This document shows, piece after piece, positions 20,001 to 29,218 of a stretch of 64,000 nt of DNA (position 1 is the stretch's first letter; each line of letters starts with the position of its first letter). The notes beneath the pieces are model-generated. The model saw nothing but the letters and a program-made list of their open reading frames with translations, was not told where the DNA came from and searched no databases. The stretch is from positions 124,001 through 188,000 of the forward strand of contig NZ_VLKE01000001.1 in the NCBI RefSeq assembly GCF_007830265.1. Direction: 5' to 3'. This stretch comes from Micromonospora olivasterospora. GTDB taxonomy: Bacteria > Actinomycetota > Actinomycetes > Mycobacteriales > Micromonosporaceae. The position numbers were made by a program, and so were the translations under genes.

Positions 20001-21233
20001 CAACTGCTGGATGGAGCTGAACTTCGGCTGCCCGGCCAGGGCCGGGTCGTCGTGGTCAGGGTCGAACTGCGGGTCGTCCGGCCGCGGGTGGACGCTCTTG
20101 CGGAGGAAGTCGGTGAGCTTCTCGTTGACCTTCACCGCGTCGGCGAACGTGCCGCGCAGGAAGGGCAGGTTGAGGTTGCCGGCCGGGCCGCTCTGCTGCA
20201 CGCCGCTGAGCAGGGTGGCGAGCTGGGCGAGCCCGGAGGCCAGGTCCAGCGGGCTCATGTTGCGGAACTTGGCGATCGTCTCGTCCAGGCCGGTGGTGGT
20301 CACCGTGGGGGTGCCGACGGAGATGTCGTTCCAGTCGACGTTCACGGTCGCCGCCACGGCGGGCAGCGCGAAGGGCGCGCCGGAGACGGCCGCGCCCAGC
20401 TTCACCACGCCGTGCACCGAGCCGGGGCCGGGCTCCGTCTCGGTGTCGGAGATCTTCCCGCCGCCGGAGTTGTCCAGCGCCACCTGCACCAGGCCGGCGA
20501 GCGAGCCGGGCGCGCCGAGCTCCCCGGTGTTCGCGCCGGCGGACGTGTCGAAGGCGAGCCGGCCGTCGCCGTTGGGGTCGGTCAGGGTGACCTTCAGGTG
20601 GGTACGCGCGGTGAGGGTGCTGCCGGCGGTCAGCGTGACCCCGAGAATGCCGACCGAGGCGGTGGCCTGGTCGAGGTCGGCGCGCAGCCGCGCCGCCGCG
20701 TCGATGTCGATGCGCGGGGTGTCCCCGTCGCGCACCAGATAGGTCTCCCCCGCGGCGGTGTGCCGGACCCGCAGGTGCAGGGTGGCCCAGCCGGTGACGC
20801 TGACCGCCTTGTCGAGCGTCACCCCGGCCAGGGTGAGGTCCTTGTCGACCACCTCCTGCTTCGTGGTCAGCAGCACGTCCAGCAGGTGATCCCCGCCGCT
20901 GCTGGTGACCGAGCTGGTGAGGCGGGTGCCGTTGCCCAGGTCCACATCGTCCTTGGTCAGGCCGCTGGCCAGGGCGTCGGACGCCTTCTTGGCCAGCTGG
21001 TCCGCGTTGACGAGCGCGCCCGGGCTGACCCCGAGCAGCGGCAACGGCTGGCCGAGCAGCCCGACCTGGGACAGACCCCCGTCGGCCCAGGTCGCGGTGC
21101 GGGACATCAGGTTCTTGAGCGCGGTCTCCCATGCCTCGTCGGCGTGGGCGGGCGCCGCCGTCCACACCAGAGCCAGCGCAGCGGTCACCACCGTCGCGAT
21201 GGCCGCGGCGAGCAGCCGTCGTAGAGCCACCAT
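14016..21233 (-). CDS. Giant secreted RTX-repeat protein, N-terminal portion
   Basis: The 2,405-residue product starts with a clear Sec signal (MVALRRLLAAAIATVV ... AAPAHADE, cleavage likely after AHA). About 1,800 residues of large, beta-rich, non-repeat sequence follow that I do not recognise, with many 'ALDNSGGG / VSVSVPGAT' style segments suggesting stacked beta domains, plus Cys-containing loops. From about residue 1930 the RTX nonapeptides begin (GGRGGDDVIV, GGPGNDSITTGDGDN) and run to the frame's end at the GC-rich GAGAGT. ATG 21233 is chosen since the signal peptide starts there; the frame upstream is only leader. With the next frame (11551-14019) it would make about 3,227 residues. 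It is likely a cell-surface or secreted calcium-dependent adhesin or structural protein; no type I secretion genes are nearby. Confidence 0.8.
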   Translation of the reverse strand: MVALRRLLAAAIATVVTAALALVWTAAPAHADEAWETALKNLMSRTATWADGGLSQVGLLGQPLPLLGVSPGALVNADQLAKKASDALASGLTKDDVDLGNGTRLTSSVTSSGGDHLLDVLLTTKQEVVDKDLTLAGVTLDKAVSVTGWATLHLRVRHTAAGETYLVRDGDTPRIDIDAAARLRADLDQATASVGILGVTLTAGSTLTARTHLKVTLTDPNGDGRLAFDTSAGANTGELGAPGSLAGLVQVALDNSGGGKISDTETEPGPGSVHGVVKLGAAVSGAPFALPAVAATVNVDWNDISVGTPTVTTTGLDETIAKFRNMSPLDLASGLAQLATLLSGVQQSGPAGNLNLPFLRGTFADAVKVNEKLTDFLRKSVHPRPDDPQFDPDHDDPALAGQPKFSSIQQLLAMLAAEGLPVDGLSFADDKLVFRVKLEHESTVEVPLDPGAAELSGRGATFTAKGFSVSGNRFAPGALIGQRVVAGTSAGTVLANTADSVTLREDWIGGQPPNDSVWVISGSSSNVGAVELAGTLAKPVGGDKRVGLRAANAQASFAKVKPRYSASVTLVLDLSDGPGSPAPADRVLLRTDPATPLFAADFPIATAVDFFATAGFLKVKLSGDLAVGPAASGQRMIQVSFKQAQDISLGTLFQRLKSDPGNLLVVSTSVKTTGRVTVSVPGATGALGQGVGVDVSWTAGGQPVVDTSALSGLFAVDFNPDDPKALFAVVVEALRLINAALSQSGDGSGPLDKEIPLLGRSARQLLGADESGVGKDVTFAPDGENFRLKDASRVDDDSGFDARLEGRTVVIGSKAYRVLKQLDRQTLRVEAAGTPKPADGTAYALRPELADALDRLLASPPDNLQDVLDKLNAAIGEDSGIAFTLDEREGGPFLRLGLDWKRRFHTGGPLNFAWDAHRELITLDSSGTFAVDVDARAQLGLLLPLRLNAAPLLDHSSSASVTVDGGVTNAAIAARVGPLALDLGKNPDFATVQANLSVGLDGLTEDGPISGLLGLTPKFTTAGADCGDGIGGANVPLCAKAPLFVNNCDPADDTNLLTLTVGLDLTPTAGTPNLDSCFANLSLKLTDFNVGIDGYLAKIEEALRLASFDGKLPLVGDDLQQGERFVAQLREDIKAAIGPVLANATLDSAGVQAALNEVLADLDPGVSAVVSCRSGVAAPCAPEDFQAIRIKLTNSKGAPSAADGCKDASASDECLKLNVPLDLGIPGLSLKAKKGAPDGIQAKLGWKLHLDLVLDRDEGFYVPTHDGDVTPEVQVGAQFDMTGDLAAQLAFIQVKATKRATDPLVKAYFGIDLKGSPGEKSCFDPTVTADCTANPDDRLTLAEFADLGSLLATDLTAQVKIDWKLAAAVDTGGEDSALPGISANFGLQWGLTHKRGGLTATGDGVTTPLKVTFTDIALDAGAFFDKILKPVVENLKSVTGPLQPVIDTLYAPIPVLSDLSRATGGPDITLVWLAKTFSTLNGGPDLAFVDTIRAVVTFVNRIPDCDSGCSIPLGSFKMDSAKALTTEVSPASAESLIDRTSDYHPATAEQVKADVDTAAGDDGEKLFTPTADGKSNAQKTGFSFPIFDNPGSLFGLLLGQDVELVSFDSGPLALGFSWRQSFGPVYAPPPVFVTLSGSASVTARFIAGLDTAGIRHAVEAATDGTELDAVSLLDGLYFKTADSSGKPVPVVTLRGEIAAGAEVSVLIVKVGIEGGIQLTVGFSWNDPNNDGKFRTSEFLQALLNNPICLFTTSGRLSVFLRVYVTINLFLFKKKFAFTLVDATLLDFRAQPNCDPPPPELAGTVGDTLVVFAGKFGTEAQRGDTAWDNTDDDYAGDVVKVYALHYADAGTEGATDDFDGFAVEALGRRQEFLDPNLTRVVVDGRGYKVADPGKTSLSVLLVGDGDTSGDGTRTSAFDKTAVVLGSDGKDRIRTGTGPAYVDGRGGDDVIVTAEAAGVVSRVAGGPGNDSITTGDGDNVVAGDSGLGGTDRGTTTVRTGAGDKPLTGLVDWTSLTAPNGGHDADDAQDHVTVGHGASTAFGNGGDDVLGVLVDDRPNGANTLVGGPGADTINGGKGDDTIHTYDTNVPADADQPGSGDAVEGLVNQVDTGAGQDTVHGSAGVDLVVSHSANGQTGRVYGYGGNDVLVGGYGTDELFGGPDDDYVIAEPSRVGEADGSDGYGPFREVVHEPLPANTQSQTKLLVGGLGSDHLIGGDGGSTIFGDRHLPAEACADATLADAQPTPADQGAADLILGGAGTEVVTAGGGDDRADLGGGDDRACGQLGDDTLHLGGGNDRAWGGDGVDQLHGDDGDDLLFGNAGNDGLFGGPGADTAEGNAGGDQVAGGPGDDVLYGGGRAAGAADGRDFLYGEEGADRIVGDNGTPRIGDVGPYPLDLAGDVAGAGAGT

Positions 21234-21499
21234 GAGCCACCTCGTTCCTCGATGGCCGTCGACGACGGCACGGGGGTCGGCGACAGCACATCGACAGCGA
21301 CCACCGTCCACAACGACTGTGTCGGCATCGTGACAAGGCGTCAGACCGAACGGCTAACGCCGCCGCACCGGGCGGCCACTCAGGCCGGTGCGCGCGGAGC
21401 GGAGACGCCTACCGAGGGCGGATTGCGGCCCGCCGGACGCGGGGCGAAAGTCGGTGCCCTACGCCCTGTGTCGCCCGCCGCCGGCCCAGGGTCCGCGGG

Positions 21500-21914
21500 G
21501 GTCGAGGTCGCGCGGCACGGCCGGCAGCGTCGGCGGCTCCAGCGGATCTGGTCGGGCGAGGCCACGGCCGCCGACTGGACGGCGATCACGCCGTTCACCC
21601 ACGGCCGGTGGGACGCGGCCAGCCAGTCCCACGTCGCCCGGGAGGCGAGCCAACGGAACGCGGAGGCCGCGGCCGTCTACTACTCGGCCGGCGCCCTCGA
21701 CCCGGAGGCGGTCAGGTCCGCCGCCGCCCGCCTCCGGGCGCGGGTCCTGCTCGTCGCCGGCGAATACGACGTCGCTCTCCCCCCGAAGTGCGCCGCCGGG
21801 TACGCGGGCCTGTTCCCGCACGCCGAGTTGGCCGTGCAGCCGGGCGCCGGGCACCACCCCTGGCTCGACGACGCCGAGGGGTTCCTCAGGACGATGGCCG
21901 GGTTCCTGCGCTGA
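21500..21914 (+). pseudogene. Alpha/beta hydrolase (proline iminopeptidase-like), C-terminal remnant
   Basis: The C-terminal third of an alpha/beta hydrolase is visible: LQRIWSGEATAADWTAITPF, then ARVLLVAGEYDVALPP carrying the acid Asp, then VQPGAGHHPWLDD carrying the catalytic His. The nucleophile elbow (GxSxG) and everything before it are missing; upstream sequence in the same frame is non-conserved. It therefore cannot be a working enzyme. It lies between the divergent RTX gene and the convergent amidohydrolase remnant. Confidence 0.7.
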
Positions 21915-21942
21915 CGACGCGTCCCCGGCGACGGCGGCGCGG

Positions 21943-22701
21943 TCAGTCGACCCCGAGGCGCAGCAGCCGCGCGCCGTTGGTCCACGGGACCCCGCGCATC
22001 CAGTCGTCGCCCAGGTCGAGGCGGGTCAGCGCCCGCAGTTGGTGGGCGTAGGGGTACGGGATGTTGGGGAAGTCCGAGCCGCGGACGACCCTGTCGGCCA
22101 GGGCGGGCAGCCGCTGAGGGTATCCGGCGGGCAGGGGCGCGAACCTGTCGGCGAAGTCCGTGCCGCCCATGGTGGTGTCGAGGTGGACACCGGGATACCG
22201 CTCGGCGAGGTCGGCGAAGGCGTCGTACTCGGGCATGCCGAGATGCGCGATCACCAGCAGCAGGTCGGGGTGCCTGCCCAGCAGCCGCCGGACGCCGTCC
22301 GGGCCGGTGTGGCGCCCCGGCGCCGGCGCGGAGCCGCCGTGCAGGACGACGGGCACCCGCTGCTCGGCGAGGACGGCCCAGGCCGGGTCGAGCAGCGGGT
22401 CGTCCGCCGCGAACCCGCCCACCTGCAGGTGGACCTTGAACAGCCGGGCCCCGGCCGTGACGGCCTCGGCGACCTAGTCACCGACGCCCGGCTCCGGATA
22501 CATGGTGGCGCAGCGCACCGCGTCGGGGATCGGCCAGGGGACCCCGTACCGGACGTCGGCCTCGTCGAAGAAGGCCCCCACGTTGCGCAGCATCGGCTCG
22601 GGCAGGAAGTGGACGTGGATGTCCACCAGCCCCGCCAGCCCGATGGCGGCCAGGTACGCGGGAACGTCGTCGTCCGTGGCGGGACCCGGCGTCGTACTCA
22701 C
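21943..22701 (-). pseudogene. Amidohydrolase (TIM-barrel, amidohydrolase_2 type) interrupted by one amber codon
   Basis: From GTG 22701 the frame encodes the metal-binding start VDIHVHFLPEPML, then MYPEPGVGD, then TAG at 22474-22476. It continues in the same frame with VAEAVTAGARLFKVHLQVGG, LHGGSAP, VIAHLGMPEYDAFADLAERY and the late acid GSDFPNIPYPYAHQLR. All other catalytic elements (HxH, middle Lys/His, late Asp) are present and the total length of about 250 residues is normal. A change from TGG (Trp) to TAG is the simplest cause, since GDW is usual here. The substrate is unknown; relatives decarboxylate or hydrolyse small carboxylates. Confidence 0.8.
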
Positions 22702-22756
22702 GGGTGGCCAGCCTAGGGGAAGGGCCTTCCGCCGTGCGGACGCGCGTCCGCCGGGC

Positions 22757-23950
22757 CTACCGCCGGCGGGCCGACCGCCGCACGCCCGCCCGCCAGGCAA
22801 CCAGGAGCAGGACGGCCAGCACGAGAGCGGCGGCGAGGCTGAGCGCGACGGGCACGGGGAACGACCGGGACGTCCCGATCCGATCGTGGCCCCGGCCCTC
22901 GGCGGCGACCGCGAGACTGTCGTGCTTGTCCTCGCCCGGCGCGACCAGGCGGCCGACCGAGGCGTCGGCGGGAAGGGCGAAGCCCCAGTTGAGCAGGGCC
23001 AGGGCCTCCCCCAGACTGCCCAGCGGCGCGGTCTCCGCCCCGAGCAGGGCCACCACGAGCCGCCGGCCGTCGCGCTCGGCCACGCCGACGTACGTCTGCC
23101 GGGCCAGGTCCGTGAAGCCCGTCTTGCCGCCCAGCATCCCCGGGTAGCTGTCCAGCAGGGTGTTCTCGTTGCGGATCTCGAAGGGGAGCTGCGTCGACAC
23201 CTGCGCCGCCCTCGTCGCGACGTACCGCCGGAAGTCCTCCCTGGCGAAGGTCGCCCGGGCGATCAGCGCGAGGTCGTACGCGCTGGTGTACTGGCCGGGG
23301 CCGTCGAGGCCCGAGGGCGTCGCGGCGTGGGTCTGGTTCGCGTGCAGCCGGCGTGCCTCGTCGTTCATCGCCTGGACGCCGCCCTGCCTGCCGGCGGTGC
23401 CGCCGCCGACGCGGGCCAGCACGTTGGCCGCGTCGTTGCCCGAGCGGAGGAGCAGCCCCAGCCAGAGGCTCTCCACGGAGTACCGGCCGCCCGGGACCAC
23501 CCCCATCAGCGAACTGGCCGAGTCGAGATCCTCCAGGTCGGCCCTGGTCGCCTCGACGACCTGGTTCGGGTCGAGGCGCGGCATGAGCGCCGCCGCCAGC
23601 AGCAGCTTCTGCACGCTGGCCGGCGTCCGGCGCTCATGGGGACCGCACCCGCCCAGGACCACGCCGCTGTTGAGGTCGGCCACGAGCCAGGAGGTCGCCG
23701 TCACGGCGGGCGCGTTCGGCGCGCCGGCGGGGATCACCAGTCCCGCCGTCGCCAGCGCCTCTCCCCCGACCGCCCCGTCGGCCGGGTCGACCGGCGGCGG
23801 GGCGGGCGCGGTCGGCGGCGGGACCGGCGGCGGCACGGCCGGGCACGCCACGGACGGCGCGGCGGCCGCCCGCGCCGGCGGCCCGACCGTCACCGCGGGC
23901 ACGAGGAGAAGCGCGCTGAAGGTCGCGGTGGCGACGCGAAAGTCGGTCAC
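22757..23950 (-). CDS. D-alanyl-D-alanine carboxypeptidase (low-molecular-weight penicillin-binding protein)
   Basis: This is a 397-residue serine carboxypeptidase of the DacA/DacC type that trims peptidoglycan pentapeptides. It has an N-terminal signal (VTDFRVATATFSALLLVPAV), a Pro-rich linker, the active-site SxxK as S112-VQ-K115, an SGN motif in LRSGNDAAN, the KTG motif in GGKTGFTD, and a C-terminal membrane anchor (LSLAAALVLAVLLLVAW) with a basic cytosolic end. Start GTG 23950 precedes the signal peptide. The frame upstream to 24583 is open but is most likely read-through of GC-rich spacer. It is divergent from the L,D-transpeptidase gene, so the two share an upstream region and a cell-wall role. 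Confidence 0.9.
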   Translation of the reverse strand: MTDFRVATATFSALLLVPAVTVGPPARAAAAPSVACPAVPPPVPPPTAPAPPPVDPADGAVGGEALATAGLVIPAGAPNAPAVTATSWLVADLNSGVVLGGCGPHERRTPASVQKLLLAAALMPRLDPNQVVEATRADLEDLDSASSLMGVVPGGRYSVESLWLGLLLRSGNDAANVLARVGGGTAGRQGGVQAMNDEARRLHANQTHAATPSGLDGPGQYTSAYDLALIARATFAREDFRRYVATRAAQVSTQLPFEIRNENTLLDSYPGMLGGKTGFTDLARQTYVGVAERDGRRLVVALLGAETAPLGSLGEALALLNWGFALPADASVGRLVAPGEDKHDSLAVAAEGRGHDRIGTSRSFPVPVALSLAAALVLAVLLLVAWRAGVRRSARRR

Positions 23951-24266
23951 GGTTGAGAACGTAGTCCTCGGAACCGGGGGCGCGGCCGGGTTCGGGAAAC
24001 GGGCCGGGGGGCGTTCCGCCGCGGCTACCGTGACCGGCCCGGCCCGCACCCACTCGCGCGCCGGCACCCACCAGTGGAACGCCCCACCCAGCGACAGGTT
24101 GACGGGGTGGTCGCCGTTGGTCCCGGTGCCGCCGGCAGCGCACGGGCTGCCATTCGTCGCTCGACCGACCGCCCGTGAATCGATTTCGGGTATCCGCCGA
24201 AACGCCGGACGCGTCCGGGGGCCGCCGAGAGAATGTGGCGAAAGGGAATCACGAACGGGAGGAGGC
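23951..24266. promoter_or_regulatory. Divergent intergenic region between D,D-carboxypeptidase and L,D-transpeptidase
   Basis: This 316-bp region should hold the promoters of both cell-wall genes. I cannot point to a clear -35/-10 pair. The only distinct signal is the GGGAGGAGG ribosome-binding site before 24267. Confidence 0.5.
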
Positions 24267-25538
24267 ATGATGGGCTTCGAGCGACGACTGTCGCTGCTGG
24301 CCGCGGCCATCGCGGCCGCGCCACTGGCCCTCGCCGCGTGTACCGCCGACCAGCGGCCGGACGGCAAGTCCGCCGGGGTACGGGCCGCGGCGCCGGAGCT
24401 GGCCCTGACGCCCGCCGACCGGGCCCGCGACGTGCCGATCAGCGCCGAGGTGGGCACCAGCGTCAAGGGCGGCCGGATCACCGACGTCCGCCTCACCGAC
24501 GAGAAGGGCGTCCAGGTCAGGGGCGAACCGCGGGAGGACGCGTCGGCCTGGGTGCCGGTCACGCCGCTGCGGCCGCAGCGCACCTACACGGCCGAGGTCA
24601 CCGCCACCGGCGACTCCGGGAAGACCACCACCCGCAGGACCACGTTCACCACGACGGCGGCGTCCGCGAAGCCGGAGATCACCAGCAACCTGTACTTCGA
24701 GAGCAACCAGACGTACGGCACGGCGATGCCGGTGACGGTCGCCTTCGACCCGCCGATTCCCGAGGCGGCCAGGGCCGACGTGCAGCGCCGCCTGTTCGTG
24801 AGGACGAACCCGCCGCAGCCGGGAACCTGGTCCTGGGTCTCCGACGGCTCCCAGGCGTACTACCGGGCGCCCGACCTCTGGCAGCCGGGCACGACGATCA
24901 GTGTGCGGGCCGCGCTCGAGGGGCTGCCGATCGGCAAGGACCGGATCGGCGACGCGGACCGGTCGGCCACCTCCAAGATCGGCCGGCAGGTGTCCCTGGA
25001 GATCGACAACGCCACCAAGCAGATGGCCGTGCTCCGCGACGGCAAGCTGATCCGCAAGATCCCGGTCAGCCTCGGCAAGCCGAGCACCCCGACCTCCAGC
25101 GGCAAGATGGTGATCATGGAAAAGCACCAGTACGCCACGTTCGACACCCGGGGTGACCCGAACGGCGGCTACGTGGTCGACGTGGAGGACGCCCAGCGGC
25201 TCACCGCCGGCGGCGAGTACATCCACGGGGCGCCGTGGTCGGAGGGGGACCAGGGCAACACCAACGTCTCGCACGGCTGCACCAACGTCTCCGCGGCGGC
25301 CGCCGACTGGCTGATGACCGTCACCCAGGTCGGCGACCTGGTCACCGTCAAGGGCACCGAGGTCCCGTTGACCGAGGGCAACGGCTGGACGGCCTGGAAC
25401 GTCGACTGGGACGAGTTCGTCAAGGGCAGCGCCCTGCCGGTCCCGGCCGGGCTCCGGCCGGCTCCGGCCCAGGCGCCGCATCCGGGCGCCGTGGCCGGCG
25501 GTTCGCCGGCGCCGGTCCCGTCCGTCGGCGGGCGCTGA
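24267..25538 (+). CDS. L,D-transpeptidase (YkuD), lipoprotein
   Basis: This 423-residue enzyme makes 3-3 peptidoglycan cross-links. It has a lipoprotein signal with lipobox LALAAC (Cys25), two Ig-like repeats (LALTPADRARDVPISAEV; ITSNLYFESNQTYGTAMPV), then the YkuD catalytic domain with HGAPW and SHGCTNVSAAAADWL (catalytic Cys338). A Pro/Ala-rich tail ends the protein. This layout matches actinobacterial LdtMt2-type enzymes (two Ig domains plus YkuD). The start is ATG 24267 (or 24270, next codon), 1-4 bp after GGGAGGAGG. It is divergent from the D,D-carboxypeptidase, which makes the tetrapeptide donor used by such enzymes. Confidence 0.93.
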   Translation: MMGFERRLSLLAAAIAAAPLALAACTADQRPDGKSAGVRAAAPELALTPADRARDVPISAEVGTSVKGGRITDVRLTDEKGVQVRGEPREDASAWVPVTPLRPQRTYTAEVTATGDSGKTTTRRTTFTTTAASAKPEITSNLYFESNQTYGTAMPVTVAFDPPIPEAARADVQRRLFVRTNPPQPGTWSWVSDGSQAYYRAPDLWQPGTTISVRAALEGLPIGKDRIGDADRSATSKIGRQVSLEIDNATKQMAVLRDGKLIRKIPVSLGKPSTPTSSGKMVIMEKHQYATFDTRGDPNGGYVVDVEDAQRLTAGGEYIHGAPWSEGDQGNTNVSHGCTNVSAAAADWLMTVTQVGDLVTVKGTEVPLTEGNGWTAWNVDWDEFVKGSALPVPAGLRPAPAQAPHPGAVAGGSPAPVPSVGGR

Positions 25539-25554
25539 CAGCACCGCCGGGCAG

Positions 25555-25602
25555 CCCCGCCCCGCACCCCTCGTCCGGCGGCGACGAGGGGCGCCGGGGC
25601 GG
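25555..25602 (+). terminator. Terminator of the L,D-transpeptidase gene
   Basis: Nested inverted repeats CCCCTCGTC/GACGAGGGG and outer CCCCGCCCC/GGGGCGGGG form a very GC-rich hairpin 16 bp after the stop codon. No T-run follows, as is common in actinobacteria. Confidence 0.65.
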
Positions 25603-25799
25603 GGCGCCTGCGACCCGCGGGCTGGGGGCGGAGGCCAGCGCGGGGCCGTCGCGCCGGCGCGGGGCCGTCCTCCGGGAGCCTCCGCGCCGGCTCCGGACCG
25701 GGCCGACGAGCGGGTAGCAGGCGGCGGACCAGGTACGAGACGCAGTACGGCACCCCCCGAGCGCACCGAACGATCCTTATGTTCGTCGATATTTTTGCC

Positions 25800-26535
25800 A
25801 CCAGGTGGGCGCCACTCGCCCCTCCCGTGATGGAGCCCACATGCGCGCTTCGCTCCGCGCCGCTCGCGACCGAGCTCAAGGTGTCGGTCCGCACGATCTA
25901 CCGGGACGTGGTCGCGCTCGGCACCGCCGGCATCCCCGTCCACGCCGACCCGACCGGCTACCGGTTGGTGGACGGCTACCGGACCCACCTGACCGGGCTC
26001 ACCGCGGACGAGGCCCGGGGGCTGGTGCTGGCCGGGCTGCCCGGCGCCGCCGCGGATCTCGGGCTGGCGGAGGCGGTGGCCGCCGCGCAGCTGAAGCTGA
26101 CCGCCGCGCTGCCGGAGACGCTGCGGGAACGGGCGACCCGGATGCGGCAGCGGTTCCACCTCGACACCCCCGGCTGGTACCACGACGGGGACAACTCCGA
26201 GCACCTCGCCGCGGTGGCCGACGCCGTGTGGCGGCAACAGGCCGTCGCCGTGCGGTACGAGACCTGGACCCGGCTCGTGGACCGCCGGCTCGACCCGTAC
26301 GGGCTGGTCCTCAAGGCCGGCAAGTGGTATCTGGTGGCAGCCCGACGGCTGGTTCCTGGCTCGGCTGCCGATCGAGTCGGACAGCCACGCCGAGGCGGAG
26401 TTCCTGCGGCTAGGCGCGCACGTCGAGGTGCTCGAGCCGGCGTCACTGCGGGAGCGGTTGGCGGCCACCGTGGCGGCCCTGGCGAGCCTGTACGCCGACG
26501 CTGGCGAGCCGGGTCCGCACCGACGAGCGGTGTAG
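25800..26535 (+). pseudogene. WYL-domain transcriptional regulator with missing N-terminus and internal deletion
   Basis: The reading frame has half of a YafY/DeoR-type helix-turn-helix (LKVSVRTIYRDVVAL, then GIPVHADPTGYRLVDGY), the linker typical of WYL regulators (LTADEARGLVLAGLPGAAADL) and the WYL core ([14 protein letters not shown]). At about 26337 the frame breaks. The C-terminal part ([33 protein letters not shown]) follows in another frame with roughly 60 residues missing, ending at TAG 26533-26535. The start of the HTH is also replaced by unrelated sequence. It is therefore inactive; an intact copy would sense a small ligand and bind DNA. Confidence 0.7.
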
Positions 26536-26754
26536 GCCACCGAACGGCAGGCGGCGAAGGCCGTTCGCGCGCGGCCCGCCCGCCCACCCCTGGCGCCGAA
26601 TCCACGGGACACCCCGCCGGGGCGTGACCCGATAAGCTCCGCGATCAGAGCGGACGTTGAGAACGGCCGGAACGGGGATGTGCGCTCCGGTCGCCGATTC
26701 ACGAGGCTCGACCCTTGCCGTGCCCATCGCGACCGCCGTGGGGGACCCCGCCGC

Positions 26755-27870
<1,116 letters not shown>

Positions 27871-27877
27871 ACCTGCC

Positions 27878-29218
27878 TCAGGCCTGCATCCGGTTGGCCA
27901 GGCCCGACTCGCGCAGGCGGCGGCGCTGCCCGTCGGCCACGATGATCTCCACGACGATCAGGATGAAGGAGACAGCCGCCAGCAGGCCCAGCGCGCCGGT
28001 CGCCGACATCCGCCATGCGACGGGGACGAGTGCGGCCAGCACCAGTACGGCGGTCACCCGGGTCCAGATGATCGTCCTGATCGTGTGGGCGATCCGCAGC
28101 TGGTAGGCGACGTTGGCCAGGAGGAAGAGGGCTATTCCCCCGTAGAGGCCGAAGAGACCGATCGCGGAGAGCGGTTCGCCGGGGTGACGTCCTTCGATGC
28201 GGCCGACGTTCTTGACCAGCTCGCGTATCCCGAGGGCCGGCAGGAGGATGCCGGCGACCATGGGCAGGTGCAGGTAGCTGTAGGCGTCCCGGGCGAGGGC
28301 GAATCTCGTCTTCGGGTCGGCCCGCTCGAGGACCTGCTCACCGATGAGCGCCACCACGTCGAAGTAGGCCCAGAGCACTGCCCCCGTGACGGTCATGGCC
28401 AGCAGGACGGCGAGCACGAGCCGCCAGCTGATCGACACGTCGGAGCTGGACGTTCCGATCGAGATGATGTTCTCGCCCACGGCCACGATCAGGATCAACC
28501 CGTACCGCTCGCACCAGTGCCGGGCGGAGAAGATACCGATCTCCCAGACGGGCAACGTGAAGCTACCCACGTAGTCCACGAGCACGGCCAGCAGCCAGAG
28601 GAGGGTCACGGTGGTGTAGACCTGTCGCTGGTCGGTGAGGAGCCGGTGCGGCACGAGCGCGGCGCAGAGGAGCAGGGCGGTGCTGGCGACCATCGGCACC
28701 GCAGGCACCAGGACGTGCCGGGCCAGGCGCTGGGCCGAGACGGCGTACGCGTACAGCGCCAGGTGCAGCGACCGCACGAGGAAGTAGCAGGCGGGGAAGA
28801 GGAGCGGGCCGTACAGTCCGCCGGGCCGGTCGGTGAACACGACGAGGGTCGACAGCGCCATCACGAAGGTGATCCCGGTGACCACGAACAGCCCGAACCG
28901 CATCACCCCGAAGCTGGCCTGCAGGTTGTTGCTCAGCCACGCGAAGGCGCCCCAGGACCACCAGAGCAGGGCCAGCACGAGCATCCCGCGAAGCACGCCC
29001 TGCGGGGTGTAGTCGCTCACGATCAGCGCGCCGAGCTGGACGAAGGCAAAGACGAAGACCAGGTCGAAGAAGAGCTCCTCGGTGGCCGCGCGGGTGCCCT
29101 CGCGTACCCGCCGCCTGCCGAACAGGCTACTGACGGCGTCATTCAGGTATACGCGTACGGGCTTGCGCCCTGTGGTCCTCCCCCTGTCACCTCCGCCCGC
29201 CGATCGGTCCTCCGTCAC
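27878..29218 (-). CDS. Low-temperature-requirement protein A (LtrA) family membrane protein
   Basis: This 446-residue polytopic protein has the LtrA signature ATEELFFDLVFVFAFVQLG near the N-terminus, the internal histidine-bearing block SARHWCERYGLILIVAVGEN, and about ten or more hydrophobic spans. The function of the family is not settled (implicated in growth at low temperature in Listeria and in membrane tasks). Start GTG 29218 gives a short basic/polar N-terminus before the first signature. It is convergent with the EI24-like gene, 7 bp apart. Confidence 0.88.
   Translation of the reverse strand: MTEDRSAGGGDRGRTTGRKPVRVYLNDAVSSLFGRRRVREGTRAATEELFFDLVFVFAFVQLGALIVSDYTPQGVLRGMLVLALLWWSWGAFAWLSNNLQASFGVMRFGLFVVTGITFVMALSTLVVFTDRPGGLYGPLLFPACYFLVRSLHLALYAYAVSAQRLARHVLVPAVPMVASTALLLCAALVPHRLLTDQRQVYTTVTLLWLLAVLVDYVGSFTLPVWEIGIFSARHWCERYGLILIVAVGENIISIGTSSSDVSISWRLVLAVLLAMTVTGAVLWAYFDVVALIGEQVLERADPKTRFALARDAYSYLHLPMVAGILLPALGIRELVKNVGRIEGRHPGEPLSAIGLFGLYGGIALFLLANVAYQLRIAHTIRTIIWTRVTAVLVLAALVPVAWRMSATGALGLLAAVSFILIVVEIIVADGQRRRLRESGLANRMQA

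Noticed and set aside
14316..21224. A 2,302-codon open frame on the + strand opposite the RTX gene
   Set aside because: It is the mirror of the minus-strand RTX gene in very GC-rich DNA. The protein is Val/Gly/Arg-rich with no signal, motif or start site, while the minus-strand frame has a signal peptide and RTX repeats.
11551..21233. A classic RTX toxin with type I secretion
   Set aside because: There is a Sec signal at the N-terminus and no ABC/HlyD-type secretion genes nearby, so a surface or secreted calcium-binding protein is more likely.
22757..24583. A longer D,D-carboxypeptidase with an N-terminal extension to 24583
   Set aside because: The extension lacks a conserved pattern and would place the signal peptide inside the protein; GTG 23950 begins directly before the signal.
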